This document shows positions 47,908 through 57,533 of a stretch of DNA of 64,000 nt, in pieces; the stretch's first letter is position 1; each line of letters begins with the position of its first letter. Origin of the DNA: CADEEN01 sp963751775. Its GTDB lineage: Bacteria; Pseudomonadota; Gammaproteobacteria; Burkholderiales; Burkholderiaceae_C. A program made the translations under genes and the position numbers. The notes under the pieces were generated by a model. That model was not told the DNA's origin, made no database searches, and saw nothing but the letters and a program-made list of their open reading frames with translations. The stretch is from positions 1-64,000 of the forward strand of contig CAVVVW010000005.1 of the NCBI GenBank assembly GCA_963751775.1. The letters are read 5' to 3'.

Positions 47908-48775
47908 CTACGCGGCGGCGAAGTGCTGCGCGATCTGCCCCGCGGTGGTCAACCACACCGCCTCGCGGTGCCGCGCCAGGTGCGCGAAGGCGCGGCGCAA
48001 CTGGCGCAGGCGGAACGGCTGGCCGACGATCATCGCGTGCAGCGCGATGCCCATGACCAGCGGCTGCTCGCGCGACTGCTCGAGCATTTCGTCGAACTGG
48101 TCGATGATCATGTCGGCGAATTCCGCCGCGCTGACGTGGCGGCCGATGATGGCCGCGCTGTCGTTGAGCTCCTGCGGATACGGGACCGCGAGGATGCGGC
48201 CGCTGCGCGTCTTCAGCCATACCGGCTGGTCGTCCATGCACCAGTCGAGCACGTAGCGGTAGCCGGCTTCATCGAGCAGGTCGGGTGTGTGCTCGGTCTC
48301 GGCGATCCACGGGCTCAGCCAGCCGGCCGGCGCCGCACCTTCGTGCTGCGCGATGGTGGCGGTGACCGACGCGATCAGCGCGCGTTCGTCGGCCTCGTTC
48401 AAAGCCGCCTGGTGCTCGGAATTGGTGCGGCCATGCGAGGCGATTTCGGCCCCATGCGAGCGGAAGGCCGTTATCAGCTGCGGCGCCACGCCCGTACAGC
48501 TCGCTGTTGATCAGCAGCGACAGCGGTAACCGGTGTTGCTTGAACAGCTCGAGCAGTCGCCATGCACCGACACGGTTGCCGTAGTCGCGCCACGAGTTGT
48601 TCAGCACGTCGGGCGCCGGGATCCCGGGCACCAGGTCCTCGACCAGGCCTTCGCCCCAGGCGTATTGCTCCAGGTTCAGCGCGACGTAGACCGCCAGGCC
48701 CTTGCCGTTGGGCCAGCGCCCCTGCGGGCGGTCGACGATCGGCGAGTAGTCGTAGCGGCCATGGCTGCGCAGCAT
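47908..48775 (-). CDS. Polysaccharide deacetylase (PuuE-like amidase; frameshifted)
   Basis: The N-terminal part reads YDYSPIVDRPQGRWPNGKGL, VALNLEQYAWGEG and WRDYGNRVGAWRLLELFKQH. The C-terminal part has SHGAEIASHGRTNSEHQA, WLSPWIAETEHTPDLLDEAG and ALHAMIVGQPFRLRQL. This is the NodB-fold subgroup that includes allantoinase PuuE and other cyclic-amide hydrolases. One extra base near 48490 separates the halves (868 nt is 289 codons plus one). It is followed downstream by its own truncated copy. Setting among racemase, hydantoinase and TRAP genes suggests an N-heterocycle or amide substrate. Confidence 0.8.
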
Positions 48776-48801
48776 CGGCGGGGCTCCTGTGTGATGGCGG
48801 A

Positions 48802-49548
48802 TCAGCCGGCGGCAGCGAAGCGGGCGGCGACGGCGGCGTCGACGTTGATCAGCTCGCGGCCGCTCGGTGCGGCGTAACTGCCGGCTCGCGGCTTGGGCAG
48901 GCCCAGGTGCACCAGCAGTTCGGCCTGCCGCACGGCGCAGGCCATGCAGTCGATCAGCGGCACCGGCACGTCCTGCTGCAGTCGCGCCGGCACACCGGCC
49001 ATGACCGCGCCGGTGAGCACGATGGTCTCGGCGCCATCGCGCTCGATCAGGTCGAGCGCGCTCGCGACCAGTTCGCGGTCGAGTTCGTCGTGGGCGCCGC
49101 GCTGGTAGGCGGCCGCGCTTTCCAGCACGCGCCAGCCGGCGATGCGCGCCGCGAGCCCATAGGCGGTGACGAGTTCGTGGTACAGCGGCAGCACGCGGCG
49201 GCCGAAGGTGATCACGCCGATGCGCCCGCCGAGCATGCAGGCGGTGAGCAGGCCGGCCTCGGTCATGCCGACCACCGGCACCGGCAGCAGTTCGCGTGCG
49301 CCGCGCAGGCCGGTGTCGTACGACACCGCGATCACCACCGCGTCGCAGCCGGGTGCGTGCTCCGAAACCAGGGCGATGGTCGAGTGTTCGCCGATCGCGT
49401 GCTCGGCGCGGCTGCCGATCACGCGGCCGCCGAAGCGGCCGGTCACGGCGACGATCTCGGTGCCGGGCGCGGCGCTGGCGCGGGCCTGGGCGCCCACCTT
49501 CTCGGTGACGATCTCGGAGGTGTTGGCGTTGACGACGAGGATGCGCAT
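48802..49548 (-). CDS. Asp/Glu/hydantoin racemase-family protein lacking both usual cysteines
   Basis: This 248-residue protein starts MRILVVNANTSEIVTEKV, typical of the hydantoin/allantoin racemase branch. Where racemases have ACFxDPG the sequence is AVSYDTG, and where they have GCAGM it is TGAVMAG, so neither catalytic Cys is in place; the Cys residues present (LIDCMACAV, LTACMLGG) are elsewhere. It may catalyse a different reaction or have lost activity. It lies 27 bp upstream of the deacetylase and just downstream of the GntR gene on the minus strand. Confidence 0.82.
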   Translation of the reverse strand: MRILVVNANTSEIVTEKVGAQARASAAPGTEIVAVTGRFGGRVIGSRAEHAIGEHSTIALVSEHAPGCDAVVIAVSYDTGLRGARELLPVPVVGMTEAGLLTACMLGGRIGVITFGRRVLPLYHELVTAYGLAARIAGWRVLESAAAYQRGAHDELDRELVASALDLIERDGAETIVLTGAVMAGVPARLQQDVPVPLIDCMACAVRQAELLVHLGLPKPRAGSYAAPSGRELINVDAAVAARFAAAG

Positions 49549-49562
49549 GGGGCCTCCCGGGT

Positions 49563-50327
49563 TCAGGCGAAGACGGCGTCGAAATCGATCTCGTTCTCGG
49601 CGCTGCGCTGGAAGTCGAGCGAGGCCTCGACGTGGCGCAGGTGCTCGACCATCTGCGCGGCCGCGCGCTCGCCGTCGCGTGCCTCGATGGCGTCGACCAA
49701 TGCGGCGTGCTCGTGGTACGGGCAGGCCGGCACGTTGGGCGCGTCGTAAAGGATGATGACCAGGCAGGTCAGCGTTTCCAGCTCACGCATCGTCTTGGCC
49801 AGGAAGCGGTTGCCGGCGATGTCGGCGATCACCTGATGAAACTCGCCCGACAGCCGGATGATGGCCCGCTTGTCGTTGGCGGCGCGCGCGGCCGACTCCT
49901 GCGCCACGTGATGGCGCAGGCGCTGGATGTCGCCGCGCTGGGCCAGCCGCGTGGTCTGGCGGATCAGGTCCGGCTCGATCAGGCGCCGGGCCGCGAAGAC
50001 CTCGCGCGCCTCGTCCACCGTCGGGCTGCTGACGAACGCGCCGCGGTTCGGCAGCACCGTGACGATGCTGTCGTGCGCCAGGCGCTCGATGACCTGGCGG
50101 ATCTGCGTGCGGCTGACGCCGAACACCTTGGCCAGTCGCTCCTCACCGAGCTTGGTGCCGGGCGGCAGTCGGTGCTCGACGATCGCCGTCAGCACGCGCT
50201 GGTGGATGACGTCGACGCTGGGCAGGGCTTGCCGGGCGGCTGCGGGCACGACCGCGACGGACTTGGCGAGCACCGCACGGCGGGCCGGCGCGGGTTTGGG
50301 GCGGGGAGACGTTCCGGCTCTTGGCAT
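49563..50327 (-). CDS. GntR-family (FCD) regulator of the TRAP/hydantoinase island
   Basis: This 254-residue regulator has a winged helix (VDVIHQRVLTAIVEHRLPPG, TKLGEERLAKVFGVSRTQIR, NRGAFVSSPTVDEAREVFAA) and an FCD domain with metal/ligand residues in SGEFHQVIADIAGNRFL and YHEHAALVDAIEARDG. The frame is intact. It is divergent from the first TRAP operon. Four copies of a TTGNATCCAA-type motif in the intervening 313 bp are probable binding sites, making it the likely sensor of the imported compound. Confidence 0.9.
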   Translation of the reverse strand: MPRAGTSPRPKPAPARRAVLAKSVAVVPAAARQALPSVDVIHQRVLTAIVEHRLPPGTKLGEERLAKVFGVSRTQIRQVIERLAHDSIVTVLPNRGAFVSSPTVDEAREVFAARRLIEPDLIRQTTRLAQRGDIQRLRHHVAQESAARAANDKRAIIRLSGEFHQVIADIAGNRFLAKTMRELETLTCLVIILYDAPNVPACPYHEHAALVDAIEARDGERAAAQMVEHLRHVEASLDFQRSAENEIDFDAVFA

Positions 50328-50329
50328 TG

Positions 50330-50364
50330 TTGTATCCAAATCAGTTCGTGTTTTGAATCCAAAA
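50330..50364. promoter_or_regulatory. Operator-like motifs at the GntR promoter
   Basis: TTGTATCCAAA (50330-50340) and TTTTGAATCCAAAA (50351-50364) share the pattern TTG-n-ATCCAA, an imperfect palindrome (TTTTG/CAAAA arms). The first abuts the GntR start codon. Two more copies lie at the TRAP promoter. Confidence 0.55.
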
Positions 50365-50520
50365 CATGGGCAAGTATATCCAGGCGGATCGGCTTGGCAA
50401 GCCTTGTTCTGCAGGCTACGAACGCGACTGGATGGCCCCTGGCCCGTTTGTTGCACGCTCCTACCGAACCGATTCCGGGCCCGGCTCCGTGGCAGGATGC
50501 AGGGGTAAACACCAAGAAGA

Positions 50521-50555
50521 TTGGATTCAATATGCTTGCCTTTTTGTATCCAAAA
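50521..50555. promoter_or_regulatory. Operator-like motifs at the TRAP operon promoter
   Basis: TTGGATTCAATA (50521-50532, the motif on the other strand) and TTTTGTATCCAAAA (50542-50555) repeat the sites near the GntR gene, about 86-120 bp before dctP. The spacing within both pairs is about 21 bp, two helical turns. The remaining 150 bp of the spacer hold no gene. Confidence 0.55.
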
Positions 50556-50640
50556 CACTAATCTTCGCGTCCGCAGGATCGGACAGCGGCGCGCCGCGTC
50601 GGGGCAGATCGAAGGTTTCACTCAAACAGGAGCAGCAGTG

Positions 50641-51645
50641 ATGAATACGACATGGGTTCGCAGCGCCGCAATGGCGGCAGGTCTGGTGCTGGCGTGCGTC
50701 GCGCCGGCCTCGGCGCAGGAAAAGATCCGCATCGCCGGCAACTTCAGCGACAAGCACTCGTCGTCGATCGCGATCGAGCAGTTCAAGAAGGACGTCGAGC
50801 AGGCCACCGGCGGCAAGCTGATCGTCGAGACCTTCCCCAACATGCAGCTCGGCGGCGCGCAGGAGAACGTCACGCAGGTGCGCGCCGGCACGATCATGAT
50901 GACCTGGGTCGGGATGGCCTTCCTGTCGCGCACGGTGCCCGAGCTCGAGGCGGTGAGCCTGCCGTTCCTGTTCCCGAACCGCGAGGTCGCCTACAAGGTC
51001 ATGGACGGCCCGATCGGCGACCTGATCGACAAGAAGATGGAAGACAAGGGCTTCATCGCGCTGGGCTTCATGGAGCTCGGCGCGCGCCAGGTCACCAACA
51101 GCGTGCGGCCGATCAAGACCATGGCCGACCTGAAGGGCCTGAAGATCCGCCTGCAGCCCAACGAGACGCACCTGGCCACCTTCCGCGCGCTCGGCGCCAA
51201 CCCGCTGGCGATGGACATCCGCGAGGTCTACTCGGCGATGGAGCAGAAGGTGATCGACGGCCACGAGAACCCGTACAACCTGATCTACGACAGCCGCTTC
51301 TTCGAAGTGCAGAAGTACGTCTCGAACACCGGCCACTTCTTCGACTTCATCGCTGTCGTCGCCAACCGCAAGAAGTTCCAGGCCTTGTCGCCCGAGTTCC
51401 AGAAGGCGATCACGACGGCAATGAACAAGGCCGTGGCCACCCAGCGCGTCGAGGCGGCGAAGGCCGACGTGGCGGCGCTGGCCGAATTGCAGAAGAAGGG
51501 CATGCAGTACGACGCGCTGCCGCCGTCCGAGCGCGAAGCCATGCGCAAGGCCACGGCCGGCGTCGTCGACGACATCAAGAAGCGCGTCGGTGCCGACCTG
51601 GTCGACCGCGTGCTCGCCGAGGTGAAGAAGGCCTCGGGCTCCTGA
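50641..51645 (+). CDS. dctP: TRAP transporter solute-binding subunit DctP, system 1
   Basis: This 334-residue periplasmic binding protein has a signal peptide (MNTTWVRSAAMAAGLVLACV to ASAQ). The mature DctP-type sequence includes KIRIAGNFSDKHSSSIAIEQ, NMQLGGAQENVTQVRAGTI, TMADLKGLKIRLQPNETHLA (with the conserved Arg that binds a substrate carboxylate) and EVYSAMEQKVIDGHENPYN. CAGGAG precedes ATG 50641. Substrate is expected to be an organic acid. First gene of the operon controlled from 50328-50640. Confidence 0.93.
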   Translation: MNTTWVRSAAMAAGLVLACVAPASAQEKIRIAGNFSDKHSSSIAIEQFKKDVEQATGGKLIVETFPNMQLGGAQENVTQVRAGTIMMTWVGMAFLSRTVPELEAVSLPFLFPNREVAYKVMDGPIGDLIDKKMEDKGFIALGFMELGARQVTNSVRPIKTMADLKGLKIRLQPNETHLATFRALGANPLAMDIREVYSAMEQKVIDGHENPYNLIYDSRFFEVQKYVSNTGHFFDFIAVVANRKKFQALSPEFQKAITTAMNKAVATQRVEAAKADVAALAELQKKGMQYDALPPSEREAMRKATAGVVDDIKKRVGADLVDRVLAEVKKASGS

Positions 51646-51689
51646 ACGATCAATTGATCGACTGATCGACCGCCTGCGGAGCACACGCC

Positions 51690-52241
51690 ATGAGTCGCCT
51701 ACTGCCTTCGAACCTGACGCACCAGCGCGGCCCATTGCGCCCGCTGGCGCTGACCCTGCATGCGCTGGACACCGTCGCCGGCTGGGCCATCATCGGCATG
51801 CTCGGCGTGATGGTGGCGGTGGTGTCGCTGCAGGTGCTGTTGCGCTACGCGTTGAACAGCTCGCTCGGCTTCGCCGACGAGATGTCGCGCCTGACCTTCG
51901 TCTGGTCGATCTTTCTGGGCATTCCGCTGGGCATCCGCCTGGGCGCGCACATCGGCATGGAACTGCTGAGCTCGCGCTTCGCGCCACGCGTGCAGGACAT
52001 GCTGGCCCGCGCGATGGCGGTGGTGGCGGGCGCGATGATGGTCCTCGTCGCCTGGCAGTCGGCGGTGGTGGCCTTCGACCAGTGGGACGAGATGATGGCC
52101 TCGATGAACGCCAGCGCGGCCTGGTTCATCGTCGCCGTCGGCGTCGGCTGCGGCCATTCGGCGCTGCACCTGGCCTGGATCGCCCTGACCGGCAAGCCGA
52201 CGATGACCGAAGCGGTGGCCGACGCGAATGAGCCTGCCTGA
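51690..52241 (+). CDS. dctQ: TRAP transporter small membrane subunit DctQ, system 1
   Basis: This 183-residue protein has four helices. WAIIGMLGVMVAVVSLQVLL and RYALNSSLGFADEMSRLTFV are standard DctQ landmarks, with IRLGAHIGMELLSSR following. Its stop overlaps the dctM start by 14 bp. It links binding protein DctP to the large permease. Confidence 0.9.
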   Translation: MSRLLPSNLTHQRGPLRPLALTLHALDTVAGWAIIGMLGVMVAVVSLQVLLRYALNSSLGFADEMSRLTFVWSIFLGIPLGIRLGAHIGMELLSSRFAPRVQDMLARAMAVVAGAMMVLVAWQSAVVAFDQWDEMMASMNASAAWFIVAVGVGCGHSALHLAWIALTGKPTMTEAVADANEPA

Positions 52242-53511
52242 TCATCTTCATCTTCCTCGGCATTGCCGTGCTCGGCATGCCGCTGGCGTTCTCGCTCGGC
52301 ATCGGCGCGGTGGCCGGCCTGATCTACAGCGACGTCGACTTCAACCTGCTGCCGACGCGGATGATGAACGCCGTCAACGCGTTCCCGCTGATGACGATCC
52401 CGTTCTTCATCCTGGCCGGCGAGCTGATGATGAAGGCCGGCATCATGGAGCGCCTGATCGACCTGGCCAATTCGGTGGTCGGCCGGGTGCGCGGCGGTCT
52501 GGCCCACGTGACGGTGCTGGCCGGCATGGGCCTGTCGACGGTGTCCGGCGCGGCGGTGGCCGACGCCAGCGCGCTCGGCAGCACGATGATCCCGTCGCTG
52601 CGCAAGGTCTACGGCGTCGGCTTCTCGTCGGCGGTGGTGGCGGCGGCGGCGAATCTCGGCCCGATCATCCCGCCGTCGGGCGCGATGATCGTCTACGCCT
52701 TCATGGCCGGGCCGACGGTGTCGGTCGGCGGCATGTTCATGGCCGGCGTGATCCCGGGCCTGATCCTCGTCGCCGCGATGATGTTCCTGGTCTGGTACAC
52801 CGCGGTCAAGCGCAACTACCCGCTCACCGGCGAGGCCTTCTCGTGGGCCAAGGTCGGCCACGAACTCAAGCGTTCGTGGGTCATCTTCCTGATGCCGGTG
52901 GTCGTCATCGGCGGCATCGTCGGCGGCGCCTTCACCGCCACCGAAGGCTCGGCGATCGCCGTCGTCTATGCGATGGCGATCGGCTTCTTCGTGACCAAGA
53001 CCTTGAAGATCGCCGACCTGCCCGAGGCCATGATCCGCACGGCGATCACCTCGGCGGTGGTCGGCGCGATGATCGCCTTCGCCTCGGTGGTGACCTACAT
53101 GCTCACGGTCGACCAGTTGCCGGCGCAGCTGACGGCGCTTGCTGCGCGGCATGACGCGCGATCCGCTGGTCTTCATGCTGCTGGTCTCGGTGGCGCTGTT
53201 CGTCGTCGGTTGCTTCCTCGAGTCGAACGCCGCCTACATCATGCTGGTGCCGCTGCTGCACCCGATCGCGCTTGCTGTACGGCATCGACCCGCTGCACTT
53301 CGGCTTCCTGTTCGTCTTCAACCTCGTGATCGGCATGCTCACGCCGCCGGTGGGGGTGGTGCTGTTCGTGTTGTGCGGCATCACCGGGATCAAACTGGGC
53401 GAGCTGGTCAAGCATGTCTGGCCGTTCATCGCCGTCATGTACGGGCTGCTGTTCGTCTGCATGTTCATCCCGAAGATCGTGCTCTGGCTGCCGCGGCTGA
53501 TGGGCTATTGA
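52228..53511 (+). CDS. dctM: TRAP transporter large permease DctM, system 1 (frameshifted)
   Basis: The protein has about 12-14 helices with family landmarks FPLMTIPFFILAGELMMKAG, GLSTVSGAAVADASALGSTM, NLGPIIPPSGAMIVYAF, TATEGSAIAVVYA and LTPPVGVVLFVLCGI. ATG 52228 enters the frame if one C near 52240 is removed. GCGCTTGCTG occurs twice (near 53140 and 53275) where GCGCTGCTG is expected, each adding one T. The corrected length is about 426 residues. It couples substrate uptake to the Na+ gradient. Confidence 0.9.
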
Positions 53512-54258
53512 ATGAGCGCCGCCACGCCGCGCGAGCAGTTCCTCGCGCCGCAGACCTTCATCGGCTGGATCACGCCGTCGGCCAATACCGTGGTCGAACG
53601 CATCACGCTGGGCATCCTGCGCCACTTCCCGCAGGTCTCGCCGCACTTCTCGCGCACCTCGGTGGTCGGTGCCGTCGATCCGTTCCCGCTGACCTACGAC
53701 TTCGACGACATGCTGGCCACGGCCAAGGTGCTGGGCGACGCACAGCTCGACGTCGTGGCCTGGAACGGCAGCAAGGGCGGCAGCCTCGATTTCGCGCTGG
53801 ACCATCAACTGGTCGAGCGCATCGAGCAGCTCACCGGGGCCAAGTCGACGACCTCGACGCTGGCCATCGACCAGGTCTTTCGCGAAGACGGCATCCGCCG
53901 CTTCGCGCTGGCCTGCCCCTACGTCGACAGCTACCGCGAGCGCATCGTGCGCAGCTTCGCGCGCGAAGGCTACGAATGCGTGGCGGCGCGCAATTTCGGC
54001 CTCAGCGACAACTATTCGTTCTCGCAGATTCCGCTCGACGACATCGCGGCGATGTTGCGCGACGTGGCGAAGTCCAGGCCGCAGGCCATCGTCACCTTCT
54101 GCACCAACTTCCCGGCCGCTCCGATCGTGCCCGAGATGGAGGCCGAACTCGGCATTCCGATCTACGACACGGTGACGATGGGGGTCTGGGGGGCGTTGAA
54201 GCGCGCGGGCATCGATACGAAGGCGGGCCGCGATTGGGGCCGGGTGTTCGCACGATGA
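53512..54258 (+). CDS. Maleate isomerase/arylmalonate decarboxylase-family protein (paralogue A)
   Basis: This 248-residue Asp/Glu racemase-superfamily protein starts TFIGWITPSANTVVERITLG. The second active-site Cys is kept (VTFCTNFPAAPIVPEMEAEL). The first-Cys position reads AWNGSKGG, with no Cys. One-Cys members include arylmalonate decarboxylase, whereas maleate isomerase has two Cys. The ATG follows the DctM stop directly. Likely acts on the imported dicarboxylate or malonate-like compound. Confidence 0.82.
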   Translation: MSAATPREQFLAPQTFIGWITPSANTVVERITLGILRHFPQVSPHFSRTSVVGAVDPFPLTYDFDDMLATAKVLGDAQLDVVAWNGSKGGSLDFALDHQLVERIEQLTGAKSTTSTLAIDQVFREDGIRRFALACPYVDSYRERIVRSFAREGYECVAARNFGLSDNYSFSQIPLDDIAAMLRDVAKSRPQAIVTFCTNFPAAPIVPEMEAELGIPIYDTVTMGVWGALKRAGIDTKAGRDWGRVFAR

Positions 54259-55775
54259 GCCCGCACCAGGATTCGCTGTTGATCCGCGGCGCCCGCGTCT
54301 TGACGCTGGACGATGCCGACCGCGAGTGGGCCAGCGCCGACATCGTGATCGAAGGCGGGCGCATCGCCGCGATCGGCCCGGATGCCGGTGGCGCCTGGCC
54401 GCGCGCGTTCGCGCGAACGATCGACGGCAGCGGCATGCTGGCGATGCCGGGCCTGATCAACGCGCACTTCCATTCGCCGGGCAACCTGATGAAGGGCAGC
54501 CTGCCGGGTTACCCGCTCGAGATCTTCATGCTGCACGAGGTGCCGCCGCTGGCCACCGGCGGCGACGCCGACCGCCTGGCCTATGTGCGCACGATGGTCG
54601 GCGCGCTGGAGATGCTGCGCCGCGGCATCACTGCCGTGCACGACGACGCGTACCACGTGCCGGTGGCCAGCACCCGGTCGATCGACGCCATCATGCAGGC
54701 CTACGCCGACGCCGGCATCCGCGCCACGGTGGCGATCGACCAGCCGAACATCGTCGAGTATCAGAAGTACCCGTACCTGGCCGAGTTGCTGCCCGAGGCC
54801 GAGCGCCGCGCGATGGACGCGGCGCCACGCCAGTCGAGCGCCGAATTGCTGGCGCTGTACCGCCACCTGATCGAACGCTGGCACGGTGCCGCCGGCGGCC
54901 GCCTGGCCGCGGCGGTGTCGTGCTCGGCACCGCAGCGTGTCACGCCGACTACTTCGCCGGCCTGTCGGCGTTGTCCAGGCGCTTCGACCTGCCGTTCAAC
55001 ATCCACATGCTCGAGACCAAGCTGCAGCGCGTGCTCGGGCGCGAGAAGTTCGGCAAGTCGCTGGTGCGCTACGTGCACGACCTCGGCCATCTGGACGAAC
55101 GCATGATGGTCATCCACGCCATCTGGATCGACGACGACGACATCCGCCTGCTCGCCGACTCGGGCTGCACCGTGGCGCACAACCCGGTCTGCAACCTGCG
55201 CCTGGGCAGCGGCGTGATGCCGTACCGCAAGTTGCGCGATGCGGGGGTGCCGATCTGCCTGGGCACCGACGAGATGAACACCGACGACAGCGTGAACCTG
55301 TGGTTCGTGGCCAAGACGGCGGCGCTGTTGCACACCCTGGCCACGCCCGATTGGCGGCAATGGCCGCAACCCGGCCGAAATGCTGACCGCGCTGACGCGC
55401 GGCGGTGCGCGGGCGATGCGCCGGGCCGACAAGCTGGGCCAGCTGGCGGTCGGGTTCGATGCCGACCTGATCCTGCTCGACCTCGACACGGTGGCCTTCA
55501 CGCCGCTCAACGACCTGCGCCGCCAACTGATCCACTGCGAAGACGGCGGCTCGGTGCGCACGACCATCGTCGCCGGCCGCGTCGTGTTCGACGCCGGGCG
55601 CATCACCGGCGTCGACGAACCCGCGCTGCGCGCCGAGATGCGCGAGCTGATGGCCGGCGGCCGCGAGCAGCAGATGCGTGCGGCGCAGGAAGCGCTTCGC
55701 CTGGAGCCGTATTACCGAGAAATGGTCCTGCGTGCCGCGTCCGAGGACGTCGGCATGAACCGTTGGCTGAACTGA
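54255..55775 (+). CDS. Amidohydrolase-superfamily deaminase/chlorohydrolase-like enzyme (frameshifted)
   Basis: The metal site of the cytosine deaminase/TrzN-like branch is visible: INAHFHSPGN (HxH), IHMLET and VIHAIW (His ligands) and LGTDEMNTDD (Asp). The N-terminal LLIRGARVLTLDDADREWAS and C-terminal GFDADLILLDLDTVAFTPLN are typical of the beta-sandwich. Frame changes near 54935 and 55370. ATG 54255 overlaps the upstream stop by 4 bp. A C-N hydrolysing step, deamination or dechlorination of a heterocycle, is likely. Confidence 0.87.
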
Positions 55776-55808
55776 GACAACCGCAAACCCCTACTGAAGG
55801 AGATCACC

Positions 55809-56861
55809 ATGAAGAACCGCTTGCTGCCCCACCTGCTCGCTGCCGCCACGCTCGCGCTGCCATTGGCCGCGCTGGCCGCCGACCCCACGGCGATGCGCAT
55901 CGCCGGCAACTTCTCGTCGAACTCCAAGCATGTCGACGAGATCGAGAAGCCCTTCTTCACCGCGTTGCCCAAGCTGATGGGCGAGGCGATCAACATCAAC
56001 TACAACCCGATGGACGTGGTCAACGTGCAGGCTGCCGATGCGCTGCGCCTGCTGCGCTCGGGCACCTTCGACGTGATGAGCGTGCAGATCGGCATGGCCT
56101 CGCGCGACGACCCGTTCTTCGAAGGCATCGACCTGATCGGGGTATCGACCAACATGAAGGACCTGCGCAAGGCCGTCGATGCCTACCGCGAGGTCTTCGA
56201 CAAGCGCCTGCAGGCGCGCTTCAAGGCCAAGGTGCTGACGCTGTGGCCGTTCGGCCCGCAGGTGTTCTATTGCAACAAGGCGATCAAGTCGGTCGAGGAC
56301 ATCAAGGGCCTGAAGGTGCGCAGCTTCACGCCATCGATGGCGGCGCTGATCCAGAACCTGGGCGGCACGCCGGTGACGCTGCAATTCAGCGAGGTCTACC
56401 CCGCCTTGCAGCGCGGCGTGGCCGATTGCGGCGTGACGTCGCCGACCTCGGGCAACGCCGGCAAATGGGGTGAGGTGACGACGCACTTCATGCCGCTGTC
56501 GGTGTCGGGCTCGGTGCAGGGCCACTTCATGAATCTGGACTACTTCAACAAGTTCTCGCCCGAATCGCAGAAGAAGATCATCGACGGCTTCAAGCAGATG
56601 GAAGACCGGATGTGGGATCTGGCCGAGACGGCCAACGCCGACGCGATGAACTGCAACATCGGCAAGGAACCCTGCCTCAAGGGCACCAAGTTCAAGATGA
56701 CGCTGGTGCCGGTGACGCCGGCCGACGAGGCCAAGATCAAGGCCGCGGTGTCGAGCTCGGTGCTGCCGCTGTGGAAGGAGACCTGCAACAAGGTCGATCC
56801 CAAGTGCTCCGAGACCTGGAACGCCACTGTCGGCAAGGTCCGCGGCCTGAAGATCCAGTAA
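55809..56861 (+). CDS. dctP: TRAP transporter solute-binding subunit DctP, system 2
   Basis: This 350-residue binding protein has a signal peptide (MKNRLLPHLLAAATLALPLA to ALA). The mature sequence includes MRIAGNFSSNSKHVDEIEKP, NPMDVVNVQAADALRLLRSG and KSVEDIKGLKVRSFTPSMAA. The C-terminus has four Cys (NCNIGKEPC, TCNKVDPKC) that could form disulfides, unlike system 1. AAGGAG lies 6 nt upstream. It follows the amidohydrolase in the same direction. Confidence 0.92.
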   Translation: MKNRLLPHLLAAATLALPLAALAADPTAMRIAGNFSSNSKHVDEIEKPFFTALPKLMGEAININYNPMDVVNVQAADALRLLRSGTFDVMSVQIGMASRDDPFFEGIDLIGVSTNMKDLRKAVDAYREVFDKRLQARFKAKVLTLWPFGPQVFYCNKAIKSVEDIKGLKVRSFTPSMAALIQNLGGTPVTLQFSEVYPALQRGVADCGVTSPTSGNAGKWGEVTTHFMPLSVSGSVQGHFMNLDYFNKFSPESQKKIIDGFKQMEDRMWDLAETANADAMNCNIGKEPCLKGTKFKMTLVPVTPADEAKIKAAVSSSVLPLWKETCNKVDPKCSETWNATVGKVRGLKIQ

Positions 56862-56924
56862 CCGGCGCGGTCGCGCTGCGGCCCGCGAACCGGGTCGCGG
56901 CCGTCCGTTCCAACAGGAGAGATC

Positions 56925-57533
56925 ATGGAAGACGATCCGATCAGCCGGGTGGTTGAGCCCGTGGCGCGCATGGCCGCCATCATCTGCGGCTATGTCGTGC
57001 TGCTGCTGTCGCTGGCGGTCTCGGTCGAGATCGTCGGGCGCAAGCTGTTCTCGCACTCGTTCCCGGGCACCGACGACATGGGCGGCTACGTGCTGGCGAT
57101 CATCGCGGTGGTCGGCGCGTCGTACACGATGGCCAAGCGCGGCCACACGCGTGTCGACATCTTCCTGGTCATGCTGCCGACCGGCTGGCAGCGCGTGCTC
57201 AACCTGCTGGCGATGGTGTCGATGGCGGCCTTCGCCAGCTTCGCGGCCTGGCGCGGCACCAACGTGCTGCTCGAGTCGATCGAGTTCCAGAGCGTGGCCA
57301 GCAACCCGCTGCAGACGCCGCTGTGGCAGCCGCAGTCGCTGTGGCTGATCGGGCTGGTGCTGTTTGCCCTGATCTCGCTGGCCTACGCCGTGCATGCGCT
57401 GCTGCTGTTCGTGCGTGGCGACCCGAAGTTGAACCGCTACTACGGGCCGGCCAGCGTGCAGGACGAGCTCGAAGCCGAATTGACGGCGCAGGCCGAACGG
57501 GCGGCGCAGGCTGAAGCTGGAGAACAGAAATGA
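56925..57533 (+). CDS. dctQ: TRAP transporter small membrane subunit DctQ, system 2
   Basis: This 202-residue four-helix protein carries DctQ landmarks VEIVGRKLFSHSFPGTDDMG and GHTRVDIFLVMLPTGWQRVL. A charged C-terminal tail (ELEAELTAQAERAAQAEAGE) is longer than usual. Its stop overlaps the dctM start by 4 bp. Confidence 0.9.
   Translation: MEDDPISRVVEPVARMAAIICGYVVLLLSLAVSVEIVGRKLFSHSFPGTDDMGGYVLAIIAVVGASYTMAKRGHTRVDIFLVMLPTGWQRVLNLLAMVSMAAFASFAAWRGTNVLLESIEFQSVASNPLQTPLWQPQSLWLIGLVLFALISLAYAVHALLLFVRGDPKLNRYYGPASVQDELEAELTAQAERAAQAEAGEQK

Noticed and set aside
47738..48241. Plus- and minus-strand open frames across 47738-48241
   Set aside because: They are alternate frames of the deacetylase 3' end or of the gene-free spacer, with no start signal or domain.
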